Shown here one piece after another: positions 38,291-46,550 of a DNA stretch of 64,000 nt. This stretch comes from Neonectria sp. B-13 (lineage: Eukaryota > Ascomycota > Sordariomycetes > Hypocreales > Nectriaceae): assembly GCA_002682825.1 (NCBI GenBank), contig NOKP01000018.1, positions 156,827 to 220,826 on the forward strand, written 5' to 3'. Under the pieces are notes generated by a model that saw only the letters and a list, made by a program, of their open reading frames with translations, searched no databases and had not been told where the DNA came from. Position numbers and translations under genes: made by a program. Position 1 is the first letter of the stretch; every line of letters starts with the position of its first letter.

Positions 38291-38590
38291 TAGAAAGTAT
38301 AAAGATTAAGCTTTTATTCTAAGGGACTTTAGTCTTTTTAAGATCTAGCTTTTTTAAGATTTAACTTTTCTAAAGTCTAACTTTTCTAAGATTTAGCTTT
38401 TCTAGTTAATTAGAATAATAAAACTTATATTTTAACTTTATAATAGAACCTTTTATCTTTTTAACTTATTATTACTTTAGGCTTAAATATTAAGCTTATT
38501 ATATTATTATTCTTTCTATTATCTTTTATACTATTTAATCTTTAGTTCTTTCTTTAAGTATATATTATTAAGGATTATTATATTTAAATA

Positions 38591-38900
38591 TATTATTTAT
38601 TATATTATTTTAATCTATTAAATAATATTAATTATAATTAAAATTACTATAAATACTATTTAAAAAACTATATTAATTAAATAATAACTTATTAATACTA
38701 TTAATAAAAGGCTTTAATAAAAAACTAATAAAACTATAAACTTTATTTATAAATATAATATTATAACTAAGAATAATAATAATTATAATAAGTATTATAC
38801 TTATTTCTAATAATAAATCTATAATAATAATACTTTCTTTAAGTAGTTTAAAATTAGTTTATATAATATATTATAGAAACTAGCTCTATAATATAGATAA
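38591..38900. other. degenerate AT-rich stretch
   Basis: About 300 bases of very AT-rich sequence between X10 and the tRNA-like sequence. No repeat partner, coding frame or RNA gene recognised. Confidence 0.5.
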
Positions 38901-38980
38901 GATTCTATAGTATAGTAGTTATACACTTAGAATCCCCCTATATAAGCAAGGGGTTATTGGTTTAAACCTAGCTAGAATCA
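38901..38980 (+). ncRNA. tRNA-like sequence (SINE head or dead tRNA)
   Basis: The first seven bases GATTCTA pair perfectly with TAGAATC at 38973-38979, like an acceptor stem. GTAT/ATAC (10-13 and 22-25 of the fold) make a D-stem around a TAGTATAGTAGTTA A-box-like segment. GGTTTAAACCT resembles a B box with C-to-T change. The anticodon arm does not fold normally (CCCCC and GGGG lie where stem and variable loop should be), so a working tRNA is unlikely. A tRNA-derived SINE head or a RIP-altered tRNA pseudogene are the alternatives. Confidence 0.5.
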
Positions 38981-38981
38981 A

Positions 38982-39001
38982 CCTTCCTACTAGTAGGAAG
39001 G
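38982..39001. repeat. 20-bp perfect palindrome after tRNA-like sequence
   Basis: CCTTCCTACTAGTAGGAAGG equals its own reverse complement. It begins two bases after the acceptor-like stem and could form a strong hairpin in a transcript. Confidence 0.7.
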
Positions 39002-39387
39002 AACCCCCCCTCTTAGGTCAATAGGGACCAGTCTAAGCAGTTATATAATACTATATTATATGGCTATAGAAAACCAACCAGCCTAGCAGTAGTATACTAT
39101 TATACTAGAATTATTTACTTATTGTTGATTTACTAATGAGTTTAAGTTGCCTATCTAGGCCTAGCAATAGGACCAATTAGAGGCATGGGGTTTTCTCTCC
39201 TTATAAAAAAGGGGTTTCCTTGGTATTTAGTTACTCTCTAGGAGATATTAGAGAGGTGAACTAAGCTAGATTGGGATAGGATTAGGTTTAAAGGGCCTCT
39301 AGATAGTAGTTAATAGTAGTTTAGAACCCCTTTGTATTAGGAGCATATATTATCTAGCAATTGACCTTATTCAAAAATAATATAGAT
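39002..39387. other. moderate-GC stretch after tRNA-like sequence
   Basis: It is less AT-biased than the surroundings (C runs at 39003-39011, GGGGTTTTCTCTCCTT, AGGGCCTCTAGATAG). It may be the body of a tRNA-derived element or unique DNA. No open frame, no second copy in the window. Confidence 0.45.
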
Positions 39388-39740
39388 AAAAAGTATTAAG
39401 ATAAGAGAAAAGTAAACTTTAGACTAATTAGAATACCTTTTTAAAGTATATATTAATCTCTTCTAAAGAAAGAGTCTTTTCTAAAGATAGATCTTTTAGA
39501 TTATAATCTTCTAGATTAAATTATATTTATTCTTATAAGTATAAAAGGTATAGTTCTTCTCTTTCTAATTTCCCTCTTATCTTCCCTTTTATCTTCCCTA
39601 CTAAGAAGAGCCTAGAAGATATCTAGGAAATCTATAGAAAGTCCCTTAGAGATAAGGTCCTTTAACTCTATAGGATTTCCTAGTGAATATTTAGCTAGAA
39701 AGTCCTAAAGACTTTTAGCTAGGTATTCTAAGGCTATTTT
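39388..39740. repeat. dispersed repeat R, copy 2
   Basis: It matches 15052-15405 in the same orientation with RIP-type differences. Ends are not defined by duplications. Confidence 0.6.
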
Positions 39741-39831
39741 ATAATATAATATTATTAGAAAATATAAATAAATTAGCTTAAATAACCTTATAAATAAATC
39801 TAATTTAATATTATAATATATTAAATTATAA

Positions 39832-40841
39832 TACTATTAAAACTACTATTTAGACTATTATTTCTACTTATTTATAATTCTATTAAATAGTTATATATTT
39901 TCTTTGTTTAAGCTTAATAAAAAGATAAATCTTTAAATTTTAAACCTAATTATTAACTTTTACTCCCTTTAGCTTCTTAGAACTTTCTTTACTAAATCTC
40001 TTTATATAGCTTTATAACTAATATTAGAAATAACTAGATTCTCTTAGTTTTTAATATATTATTCTTTTAATTATAAGTTAATTAAAATAATATTATTTAT
40101 TAACTATATAATCTATAAGGTATAAATAGGATTATATAGCTTCTTAAGGAACTCCTTTTCTATAATAGTAATATTACTATTCCTTTTTAGCTTTAAAACT
40201 AATCTTTTTAAAAAGAACTATTCTATTATAATCTATTAAGCTATTATTATATTAAGCTAGATTCTATCTTATAATAGGATATTATAATTAAAAACTACTA
40301 ATTAGACTAATTCTTTAGATTTAAAGTAATTAATTATAAGCTATTTTATATACTTTAGGTTAAACCTTTAATTTATAATTAATAGTATAGAAATAAAGCT
40401 TAAATACTTTTAGATTTACTATATAGATTATATAAAAGCCTATATATATAGCTTAATAAAGACTTATTAAGCTATAATATAATTTAAATAGTAATTATCT
40501 TATATAATTAATAATATAATTATTATATTATATTAAAGGTTAAATAAAATATAAAAAGGTAAATAATCTAAAAAGTATAAAGATTAATTAGGCTTTTATT
40601 TTAAGAGGTTTTAGTCTTTTTTAAGATTTAGCTTTTCTAAGGTATAGCTTTTCTAGCTAATTAGAATAATAAAACTTATATCTTAACTTTATAGTAGAAA
40701 CCTTTATTTTCTTAAGTTATTATTACTTTAAGCTTAAGTATTAAGCCTATTCTATTATTATTTTATCTATTTTCTTTTATACTATTTAACCTTTAGTCCT
40801 TTCTCTAAGTATATACTATTAAGGATTATTATATTTAAATA
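39832..40841 (+). mobile_element. element X, copy X11
   Basis: A 1010-bp unit from TACTATTAAAACTACTATTT to TATATTTAAATA. Direct repeats TTAAATTATAA (39821-39831) and TTAAATTATAG (40842-40852), 11 bp with one G/A difference, flank it. This agrees with the 10-11-bp duplications of X6 and X7. It is the last recognisable transposon before the gene cluster. Confidence 0.75.
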
Positions 40842-40852
40842 TTAAATTATAG

Positions 40853-41165
40853 ACTTTATTTATTATACTAAAGATATTAAGACTATTATATATATAGTAT
40901 TAAGTAAAGAAAACCTAAGAAGAAAAAAACAAAGATAAGAATTATTTACTTTATAATAAGTCTTAATACTAATATTATATATTATAAATCTTAATATTAT
41001 AATAAATATCTTTTAAATTGATTTTCTAATTTAATTACTTTTACTAATATTTATTCCTTAAGGCTATTTTTGCAAAGAAAACATAAGTTTATAAGCAAGC
41101 CCTTTATAATTCTCTTGTATAATACTTTAACTATAATAACTCTCAGTATTAAGATCTATATAAAA
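40853..41165. other. transition from AT-rich block to gene cluster
   Basis: AT-rich up to about 41050, then rising G and C. It should contain the 3' end of the ALDH transcript. No gene or repeat recognised. Confidence 0.5.
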
Positions 41166-42848
41166 TTATAGCTTTGCCATATTAATCATAATAGTCTTTC
41201 TCTCAGTATAAGCGCGCATCGCTTCAATTCCATTCTCCCTCCCAATGCCAGAGCTTTTAGTCCCTCCAAATGGGGCATTAAGGAAGCAAAGACTGATACA
41301 ATTTACACCCACCATCCCTGATTCAAAGTCCGAGGCAACACGAAGGGCTTTGTTAATGTCCTGAGTAAAAACTCCAGCCATCAGGCCGAACTCGGTGTCG
41401 TTGGCCTTAGCAATGATTTCTTCCTCAGTTTTGAACTTGTTCAGCACCGCAACTGGCCCAAAAATTTCATTACGACAGATTTCGGAATCTTCAGCCACGC
41501 CTTCAAAAACAGTGGGCTGAATAAAGAAGCCCTGGAAAACAGTCAGCGACCTGAGATGTTGCCATATTTTGGAGTTGGGAGTTACATACCTCATCTCCAA
41601 TGCGTCCCCCACCAGTAATCAAGTTACCTTGGCTTCGACCACGTTCGATAAAGCCTTTGACTCGTTCATACTGGGCCTTGTCAACTAGAGGGCCAAACGT
41701 CGTGTCCTTCGCGTCGGGATGCCCAGCTCCGCGAGCTTTCTCTTCCATGGCAGCTTTGTAGGCGGTTACAAACTTGCTGTAGACACCTTCTTGAACGTAC
41801 ACTCTGCTAGCTGCAAAGCAAACCTGACCGGTGTTGGCGGTAATTGCGTTGACGCACCAAGCAACGGCATTCTCGAAATCGCAGTCATCAAAGACCACGG
41901 CCGGACTCTTCCCTCCAAGTTCTAGAGTAACCCTCTTGAGGTTGCTCCTTGCAGACATCTCCTGTATTTTGCGCCCTGTGGCTGTCGATCCTGTGAAGCT
42001 GACTTTGTTGACCTTCATGTGGCTGGCGAGAAGCGCACCTGTGCTCCCGTCGCCGGACAAGATCTGGAAGACACCGGGCGGGAAACCGGCCTCCTTAATA
42101 AGAGTTCCCAGGGCCAAGGCGGCAAACGGCGTCTTTTCCGAGGGCTTCAGAATAAACGTATTTCCCGTCGCTAGAGCAGGCCCAGCTTTCATGCCTGAAA
42201 TTCGTAAGCGCGTGCGACTAAAGGAGCCTTGCACAACTCACCAACATTCCCTAGGGGTCCATTCCACGGCACGATACCACATGTAACCCCGAGGGGCTCG
42301 TTCGTTATAATTTTGAGAAACCCGTCATCTGCCGGAAACGTTTCTCCCGAGAACTTGTCCGCATAGCCGGCGAAATAGCGGAAGCCCTCGCAAGCCAGGT
42401 TGATCTCGAAGGAGCCGAAAGATCCGAAGGGCGCGCCCAAGGTAATTCGAGTCAGCTCGGCGAATGTGTTTCCGTTGGCTTCAATCAAATCAGCCAGCTT
42501 CAACATACAGTCGCGTCGCGTCTTGGCGGGTGTGTTTCGCCAAGTTTTGAAGGCCGCAGACGCAGCAGCCACCGCTCTGTCCACATCTTCCTCCCCAGCT
42601 AGGGCCACATCGTCCGCTACCAAGCTATCATCGCTTGGGTTGCGCACCTCCAGCTTCCTGTTGTTCTTCGACTCTACATACTGTGTGATGTAATGTTACT
42701 TGACGGCCTCGACAATGGTGACTGACACTTTTGGGGTCTTTACCTCGTTGTTGATGAACAGAAGCTTTGGCACCTTGTCCCGATTGTGTGGGATCTTCAG
42801 TGCATCACCTGCAGATTTCTCCTTCAACGATGCGCCGAGAGAAGTCAT
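41166..42848 (-). CDS. aldehyde dehydrogenase (ALDH superfamily), PTS1 C-terminus
   Basis: Four exons: 42848-42744, 42680-42242, 42194-41590 and 41531-41166, joined by GT-AG introns of 63, 47 and 58 bases, giving 504 residues. The start gives MTSLGASLKEKS; the first exon leads into LFINNE and the join restores the usual LFINNEYVESK run. The active-site Glu is in LELGGKSP (about residue 273) and the catalytic Cys in NTGQVC (about 307). PWNGPLGNV and GPALATGNT are normal coenzyme-binding landmarks. ALDHs oxidise aldehydes to acids with NAD(P)+. The protein ends -AKL, a PTS1 peroxisomal signal. It shares a promoter with the divergent alcohol dehydrogenase, which suggests consecutive alcohol-aldehyde-acid steps. 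The substrate is unknown. Confidence 0.93.
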
Positions 42849-43108
42849 GGTGAAATAGTGATGTCAAGGATTGCAGATGTCTGCTCAGGTCGATCAACGG
42901 CGTTCTCTACGAACCTTTTAAAGATGAACGCCGCTCCACTGTTGTAGCGGGGCCACCATCCTTGGCCCTCAGTCGTATCGCTGCCGAGTCGGAACTCATC
43001 CCTCTGAGCGCCCCGAGGATATTCATTTCCGCATGAGTCATTCAATCTTTCAGGCGGCTCGGAGTTTGACTCGGACTCCCACAGGCGATGCATTAGCGGG
43101 CGTGCATA

Positions 43109-43132
43109 TGCGGGGAAATCCACTTCCCCGCA
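43109..43132. promoter_or_regulatory. inverted repeat TGCGGGGAA-N6-TTCCCCGCA
   Basis: Nine-base arms match perfectly around a 6-base spacer. The left arm with the base before it is ATGCGGGG (43108-43115), the octamer found in other cluster promoters. CGG half-sites in inverted order are the usual target shape of Zn2Cys6 dimers, one of which is encoded at 61178. Confidence 0.6.
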
Positions 43133-43147
43133 ACAACTATCTGGGTC

Positions 43148-43180
43148 AGGAAGTAGACAGGAAGTGGACAGGAAGTGGAC
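43148..43180. repeat. 11-bp triplicate in promoter
   Basis: Three consecutive units: AGGAAGTAGAC, then AGGAAGTGGAC twice. Function unknown; it may be a repeated factor site or simple slippage. Confidence 0.7.
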
Positions 43181-43339
43181 ACCCGTGCCTCGGCAAGCGC
43201 TGGCCGAGCACTCGCAACGAGGGTGTAACTCATGTTCGGAATGAGCGTGTTCTTGTGATAAGACATAAGAGCATACTATAGCCCCATGCTGGTGCAAGTC
43301 CTCGACGACTAGAATTATTCAAACACCAAATTGTCTAAG

Positions 43340-44447
43340 ATGGCTATTCCTCAGACCCCACCGCCAACCATGCAAGCAGGACAATGGGACGTGGTATGCT
43401 CTATCTGGGAAATACAAGGTCAAGGGATGCATACTTACAAGATCAAACTAGGAACAACAAAAGGTTGTTATCAACAACATCCCTGTCCCAGAGCCTGGCC
43501 CCAATGAGTTCCTTGTCAGGATGCGGTCTGCATCCCTTTGTCACAGTGACATGATGGCCATCAATGACAACAAAGAGACCGTGACTCTTGGTCACGAGGG
43601 CCTAGGGCACATTGTTTCTATTCATCCCTCCGCCAAAGGCAAAGGCTTCCAGGTTGGCGATGCCATTGGTTTCCTTTATATCCTGGGATGTTGCTTCGAA
43701 TGCAGCGGCTGCTTGATTCACAACCTCTTCTGCGAAACCGGCAAGCCGAAGCTTCAGGGCTTCACAACTGATGGCTTCTTCTCAGAGTATGCCGTCGTTG
43801 ACTATCATAACGCTGCCAAGTTGGATGAGAAATTATGGAACATGGATACCGGTTGTGCTATCTTCTGTGCCGGGATCACTGCGTTTCACTCCATCGACAG
43901 CTGTGAGCTCCAACCCGGTCAGTGGTTTGGTGTAGTAGGTTGTGGAGGTCTCGGGCAGATCGCAACCCAGTATGCCAAAGCTATGGGCCTGCGTGTGGTC
44001 GGAGTTGATATTCAGGATGGAAATCTTGAGGAAACCCGCAAGCAAGGCGCAGATGCCGTCTTCAATTCAAAGGACAACCCAAACTATATCGAAGAGATAA
44101 ACAAGCTCACCGGTGGAGGCTGCGCAGCCGTGGCCGTCTACACTAATTCCCATAGAGCTTACCAAGCAGTGCCCTCCCTCATCAAGCTGGGCGGGACTTT
44201 GATGGTCATTGGTATACCGAAAGAGCAGCTCAGTGTCAGTTACATGGATATCGTCATGAAACGATTTAAGATCAAGTCGGATAACACAAGCATTCCACAA
44301 AGGATGGGAAAGGCTGTTGAGTTCACTGAGAAGCATGGGATCATGCCAGTCGTGGAGGTGCGAGGCGGTCTCGAGGCACTCCCGGAGATGGTACGGGAGA
44401 TGCAGGAGGGTAGAAACCGCACTCGAACGGGGGTGGTGTTTTCATAG
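43340..44447 (+). CDS. zinc-dependent alcohol dehydrogenase (MDR family)
   Basis: Two exons, 43340-43393 and 43452-44447, with a 58-base GT-AG intron, give 349 residues. Catalytic zinc ligands are Cys48 (SLCHSD) and His66/Glu67 (GHEGLGH). Four Cys at about 99, 102, 105 and 112 form the structural zinc lobe, the last spacing one residue shorter than usual. GCGGLG (181-186) is the NAD(P)-binding loop of the Rossmann fold. The family interconverts alcohols with aldehydes or ketones. It starts in a GroES-like domain as expected, and the length is normal. There is no PTS1 (ends VVFS), so it is probably cytosolic. Divergent pairing with ALDH suggests it makes the aldehyde that ALDH oxidises; that is inference. 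Confidence 0.93.
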
Positions 44448-44862
44448 AATGTAGTTGTGAACAAAGACGAGGCACTGGTTCAAGCAGCGTAGCAGTTACT
44501 CGCGTTAGCAACTTTATTATGCGCAAGATATTGAATGAACTACAGTACCAATTGATTAAGGCTGAGAACACTACAGGGTCTCGAAGTGACGTACTTCAAC
44601 CACACTACGCACCTGCATGTTGACTTTTGTGTTGATATTTTAAAGGTTTCTACAATCTCATGCAGAAGGGACGGAGGAGACACTGCGACTCAGGTTTCAC
44701 AGTAAAGATCAACGAATACATGTTTTCAGAAAATCAGATTGGCCTTGGATAAACCCGGATGTTATGATGGCCTAAAAGTCGTATTTATTTTCCCCATATC
44801 CACCCCTCCAGGTAATCTACATCACAGAGAGTTTCTTTTCGACCTGTTGTGCAACTAGAAAC
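44448..44862. other. convergent 3' region between ADH and SDR
   Basis: 415 bases between two stop codons. It should hold both transcript ends. No gene, repeat or cluster octamer seen. Confidence 0.6.
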
Positions 44863-45886
44863 TCAAAGCCTTGATAATCGTCCCGCGGATAACCTAGCCG
44901 CACCATCAACTGCGATTTCGACGCCGTTTCTGCAAGTCAGATTAGCAATCAGGCTCCATACCTCAGAATTATTTCGCACTCACACATAACCACCCGCGCG
45001 AGAGCAGAGAAACACAGCCACCCCAGCAATATCCTCTGCCTCTCCCAAACGCCCCACCGGATTGTCCTTGCTCAGTTCTTCAATCCCTCCTAGGTTGTTT
45101 ATAAGACCCTGAGCCAACTTGGAAGGGAAAAAGCCTGGCGCGATCACGTTGGTAGTGATGCTGTGAGGCCCCAGTTCAACAGCGAGGTTGCGACCAAGGT
45201 GCTATGAGACGCTGGTCAATATATGTTGTCCCTGATTAGCTTGATGCTGCTGCTCACATTTACAGCGGCCTTGGAAGCCGAGTACATGATCGTCCCATGT
45301 TCGCCCACATGAGGCACATTGGTGCCCGCGGTGGAGCTGATAATTAGTACTCTTGCTGGATCTTGTTTGGATGCCGAGGCTTGCATAAGTGGTAGGGACC
45401 TATGTAAGTTTGAATCATTAGCCAAAAACGGACAATACGAATAGGGCCGGGCATCATATACTGTTGCACAAGTTCGAAGACGCCACGAACGTTGAGGTCC
45501 AGGATCTTGATGGAGCTAGACGGAGGCGCATCCTCGAATTTTGATCCCCAGGCGGCTCCTGCATTGCAAACGAGGATATTGAGGCCTTTCTTTCCTACGA
45601 GCGTCCTGACTTGATCGGTAAGGCGCACAATGTCCTCCGAGTTTGCCACATTGGCAGAAACCCCTACTGCTTTGCCTTTAATTCCAGGCAGAGCATTGAG
45701 CTTGTCCACCGCTTGGTCGATGCCCTGTTCCCCCTCGCGCTTTCTCGCCGTGATGATGACGAGCGAGCACCCAGACCTCAGGAATGCGGTGGCCATGTGT
45801 AGTCCGAGACCTCTAGAACCACCAGTGACCAGGGCACTTTTGCCTTCGAGAGAGAAAAGGGTTTCGAAATCCTTGAGCTGTGACAT
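44863..45886 (-). CDS. short-chain dehydrogenase/reductase, PTS1 C-terminus
   Basis: Four exons: 45886-45462, 45399-45258, 45201-44984 and 44929-44863, with GT-AG introns of 62, 56 and 54 bases, giving 283 residues. TGGSRGLG (21-28) binds the dinucleotide and CNAG follows. Ser164 in ISSTAG, Tyr181 and Lys185 in YSASK make the catalytic set. MSQLKDFETLFSLEGKSALV is like 3-oxoacyl-reductase-type SDRs of the RhlG group. An upstream in-frame ATG at 45952 would add a Ser/Thr-rich leader and is less likely. It ends -SRL, a strong PTS1, so a peroxisomal hydroxyacyl or alcohol oxidation/reduction step is likely. It shares a promoter with the CoA ligase. Substrate unknown. Confidence 0.9.
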
Positions 45887-46550
45887 GACGAGAGTTGGTG
45901 AGGTCGAAGCCGTCCGAGTGAGCTGGGAGAGAAGTGAGAGATGGTACGACAAATATCAATTCAAGTAAAAGAAGAGACGTCTCCAAGCCTCAACAAGTGA
46001 CCTGGGCGTCCCAGAAAACATTAGCTGTTCGTTGAACTTCGTTCAGCAGTGGCCTCAAAAGTGCAGCTGGAACAAGTCATCTAGCCGTGGCTAGCGGCTC
46101 CTCGATCTAGCCGCGGGATCGGGGAGTTCTGCGGGGCAAGGCAAGGCGGACCCGGGGTCGGGACTCCCGCATTACCCCGCCCCGGCTGCGCGACACTGGG
46201 CATCAGACCAAAGTAGAGCTAACTGACTCAGGCTTGGGAACTTGGTCGCAAAGAATGATACGTTCCCTGATCTCAATGCCTAGCGCCTTGTAATGCTGCT
46301 CTGCGCCATAATGCCGAGCGATCCCTCGGGGCTTCGGGCCGTTGCGGTCAGGTCCAGAGCGCAACGACTAGGGCACCTGGCTCAACACCCAGCTTATAGC
46401 CTTCCGGGATAGCAGACGGACTTTCGTAGTTTCACCCTTCCTCCCATCTTGATAACGTCTTTGCAGATCCTGGTCATTCGTCGCGTGTTCCCTTGTTATC
46501 CACTGGAGATCTCTGAAGTCATTTCTCTCCCTCGGCCGTCACGAATCACG
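45887..46550. promoter_or_regulatory. divergent SDR/ligase promoter
   Basis: 664 bases. It contains TCCCGCAT at 46165-46172 (one mismatch to the cluster octamer), TGCGGGG at 46130-46136, and a GC-rich segment with CCCGGGGTCGGG at 46151-46162. An in-frame ATG at 46449 could extend the ligase by 34 residues, but the extension has no family match. Confidence 0.5.

Larger units (their letters stand above)
35225..38590 (+). mobile_element. element X, copy X10, split by E3 and a mariner-like MITE
   Basis: Pieces at 35225-35925, about 37961-37999 and 38291-38590 make one X unit, from TACTATTAAAACTATTATTT to TATATTTAAATA. It is interrupted by element E3, itself split by X7, and by a 291-bp MITE at 38000. 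This is the deepest nest in the window. Confidence 0.72.
1..41050. other. AT-rich, RIP-degraded transposon block
   Basis: The stretch is dominated by A and T, is full of TA dinucleotides and nearly lacks CpG. Repeated copies of the same element differ mainly by C/T and G/A. Reading frames of retrotransposon proteins can still be followed, but glutamine and tryptophan codons have become TAA and TAG. This is the known signature of repeat-induced point mutation in Pezizomycotina. No intact protein gene was found here. The block ends sharply about 110 bases before the stop codon of the aldehyde dehydrogenase gene. Naming the process RIP is inference from the mutation pattern. Confidence 0.93.
42849..43339. 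promoter_or_regulatory. divergent ALDH/ADH promoter
   Basis: A 491-base region between the two start codons. It holds the 24-bp inverted repeat at 43109-43132 that contains the cluster octamer, a triple 11-bp tandem at 43148-43180, and CGG-rich spacing around 43052-43075. Frames across it (for example 42845-43297 minus) show no protein-family features and are not called. Confidence 0.65.

Noticed and set aside
38901..38980. Functional tRNA gene
   Set aside because: Acceptor and D stems pair, but the anticodon arm does not fold into a 5-bp stem with a 7-base loop, and the T-arm relies on wobble pairs.
1..41050. Centromere
   Set aside because: AT-rich nested transposons are compatible with a fungal regional centromere, but nothing in the sequence separates that from an ordinary RIP island; CENP-A data would be needed.
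41719..42693. Plus-strand frames opposite ALDH (41719-41925, 41831-42286, 42400-42693)
   Set aside because: Shadows of the minus-strand ALDH exons, whose catalytic motifs are clear.
42845..43297. 150-codon minus-strand frame over the ALDH/ADH promoter
   Set aside because: It overlaps the start of ALDH, has no family features, and lies across the inverted repeat and tandem repeat. Best explained as a chance frame in GC-balanced DNA.
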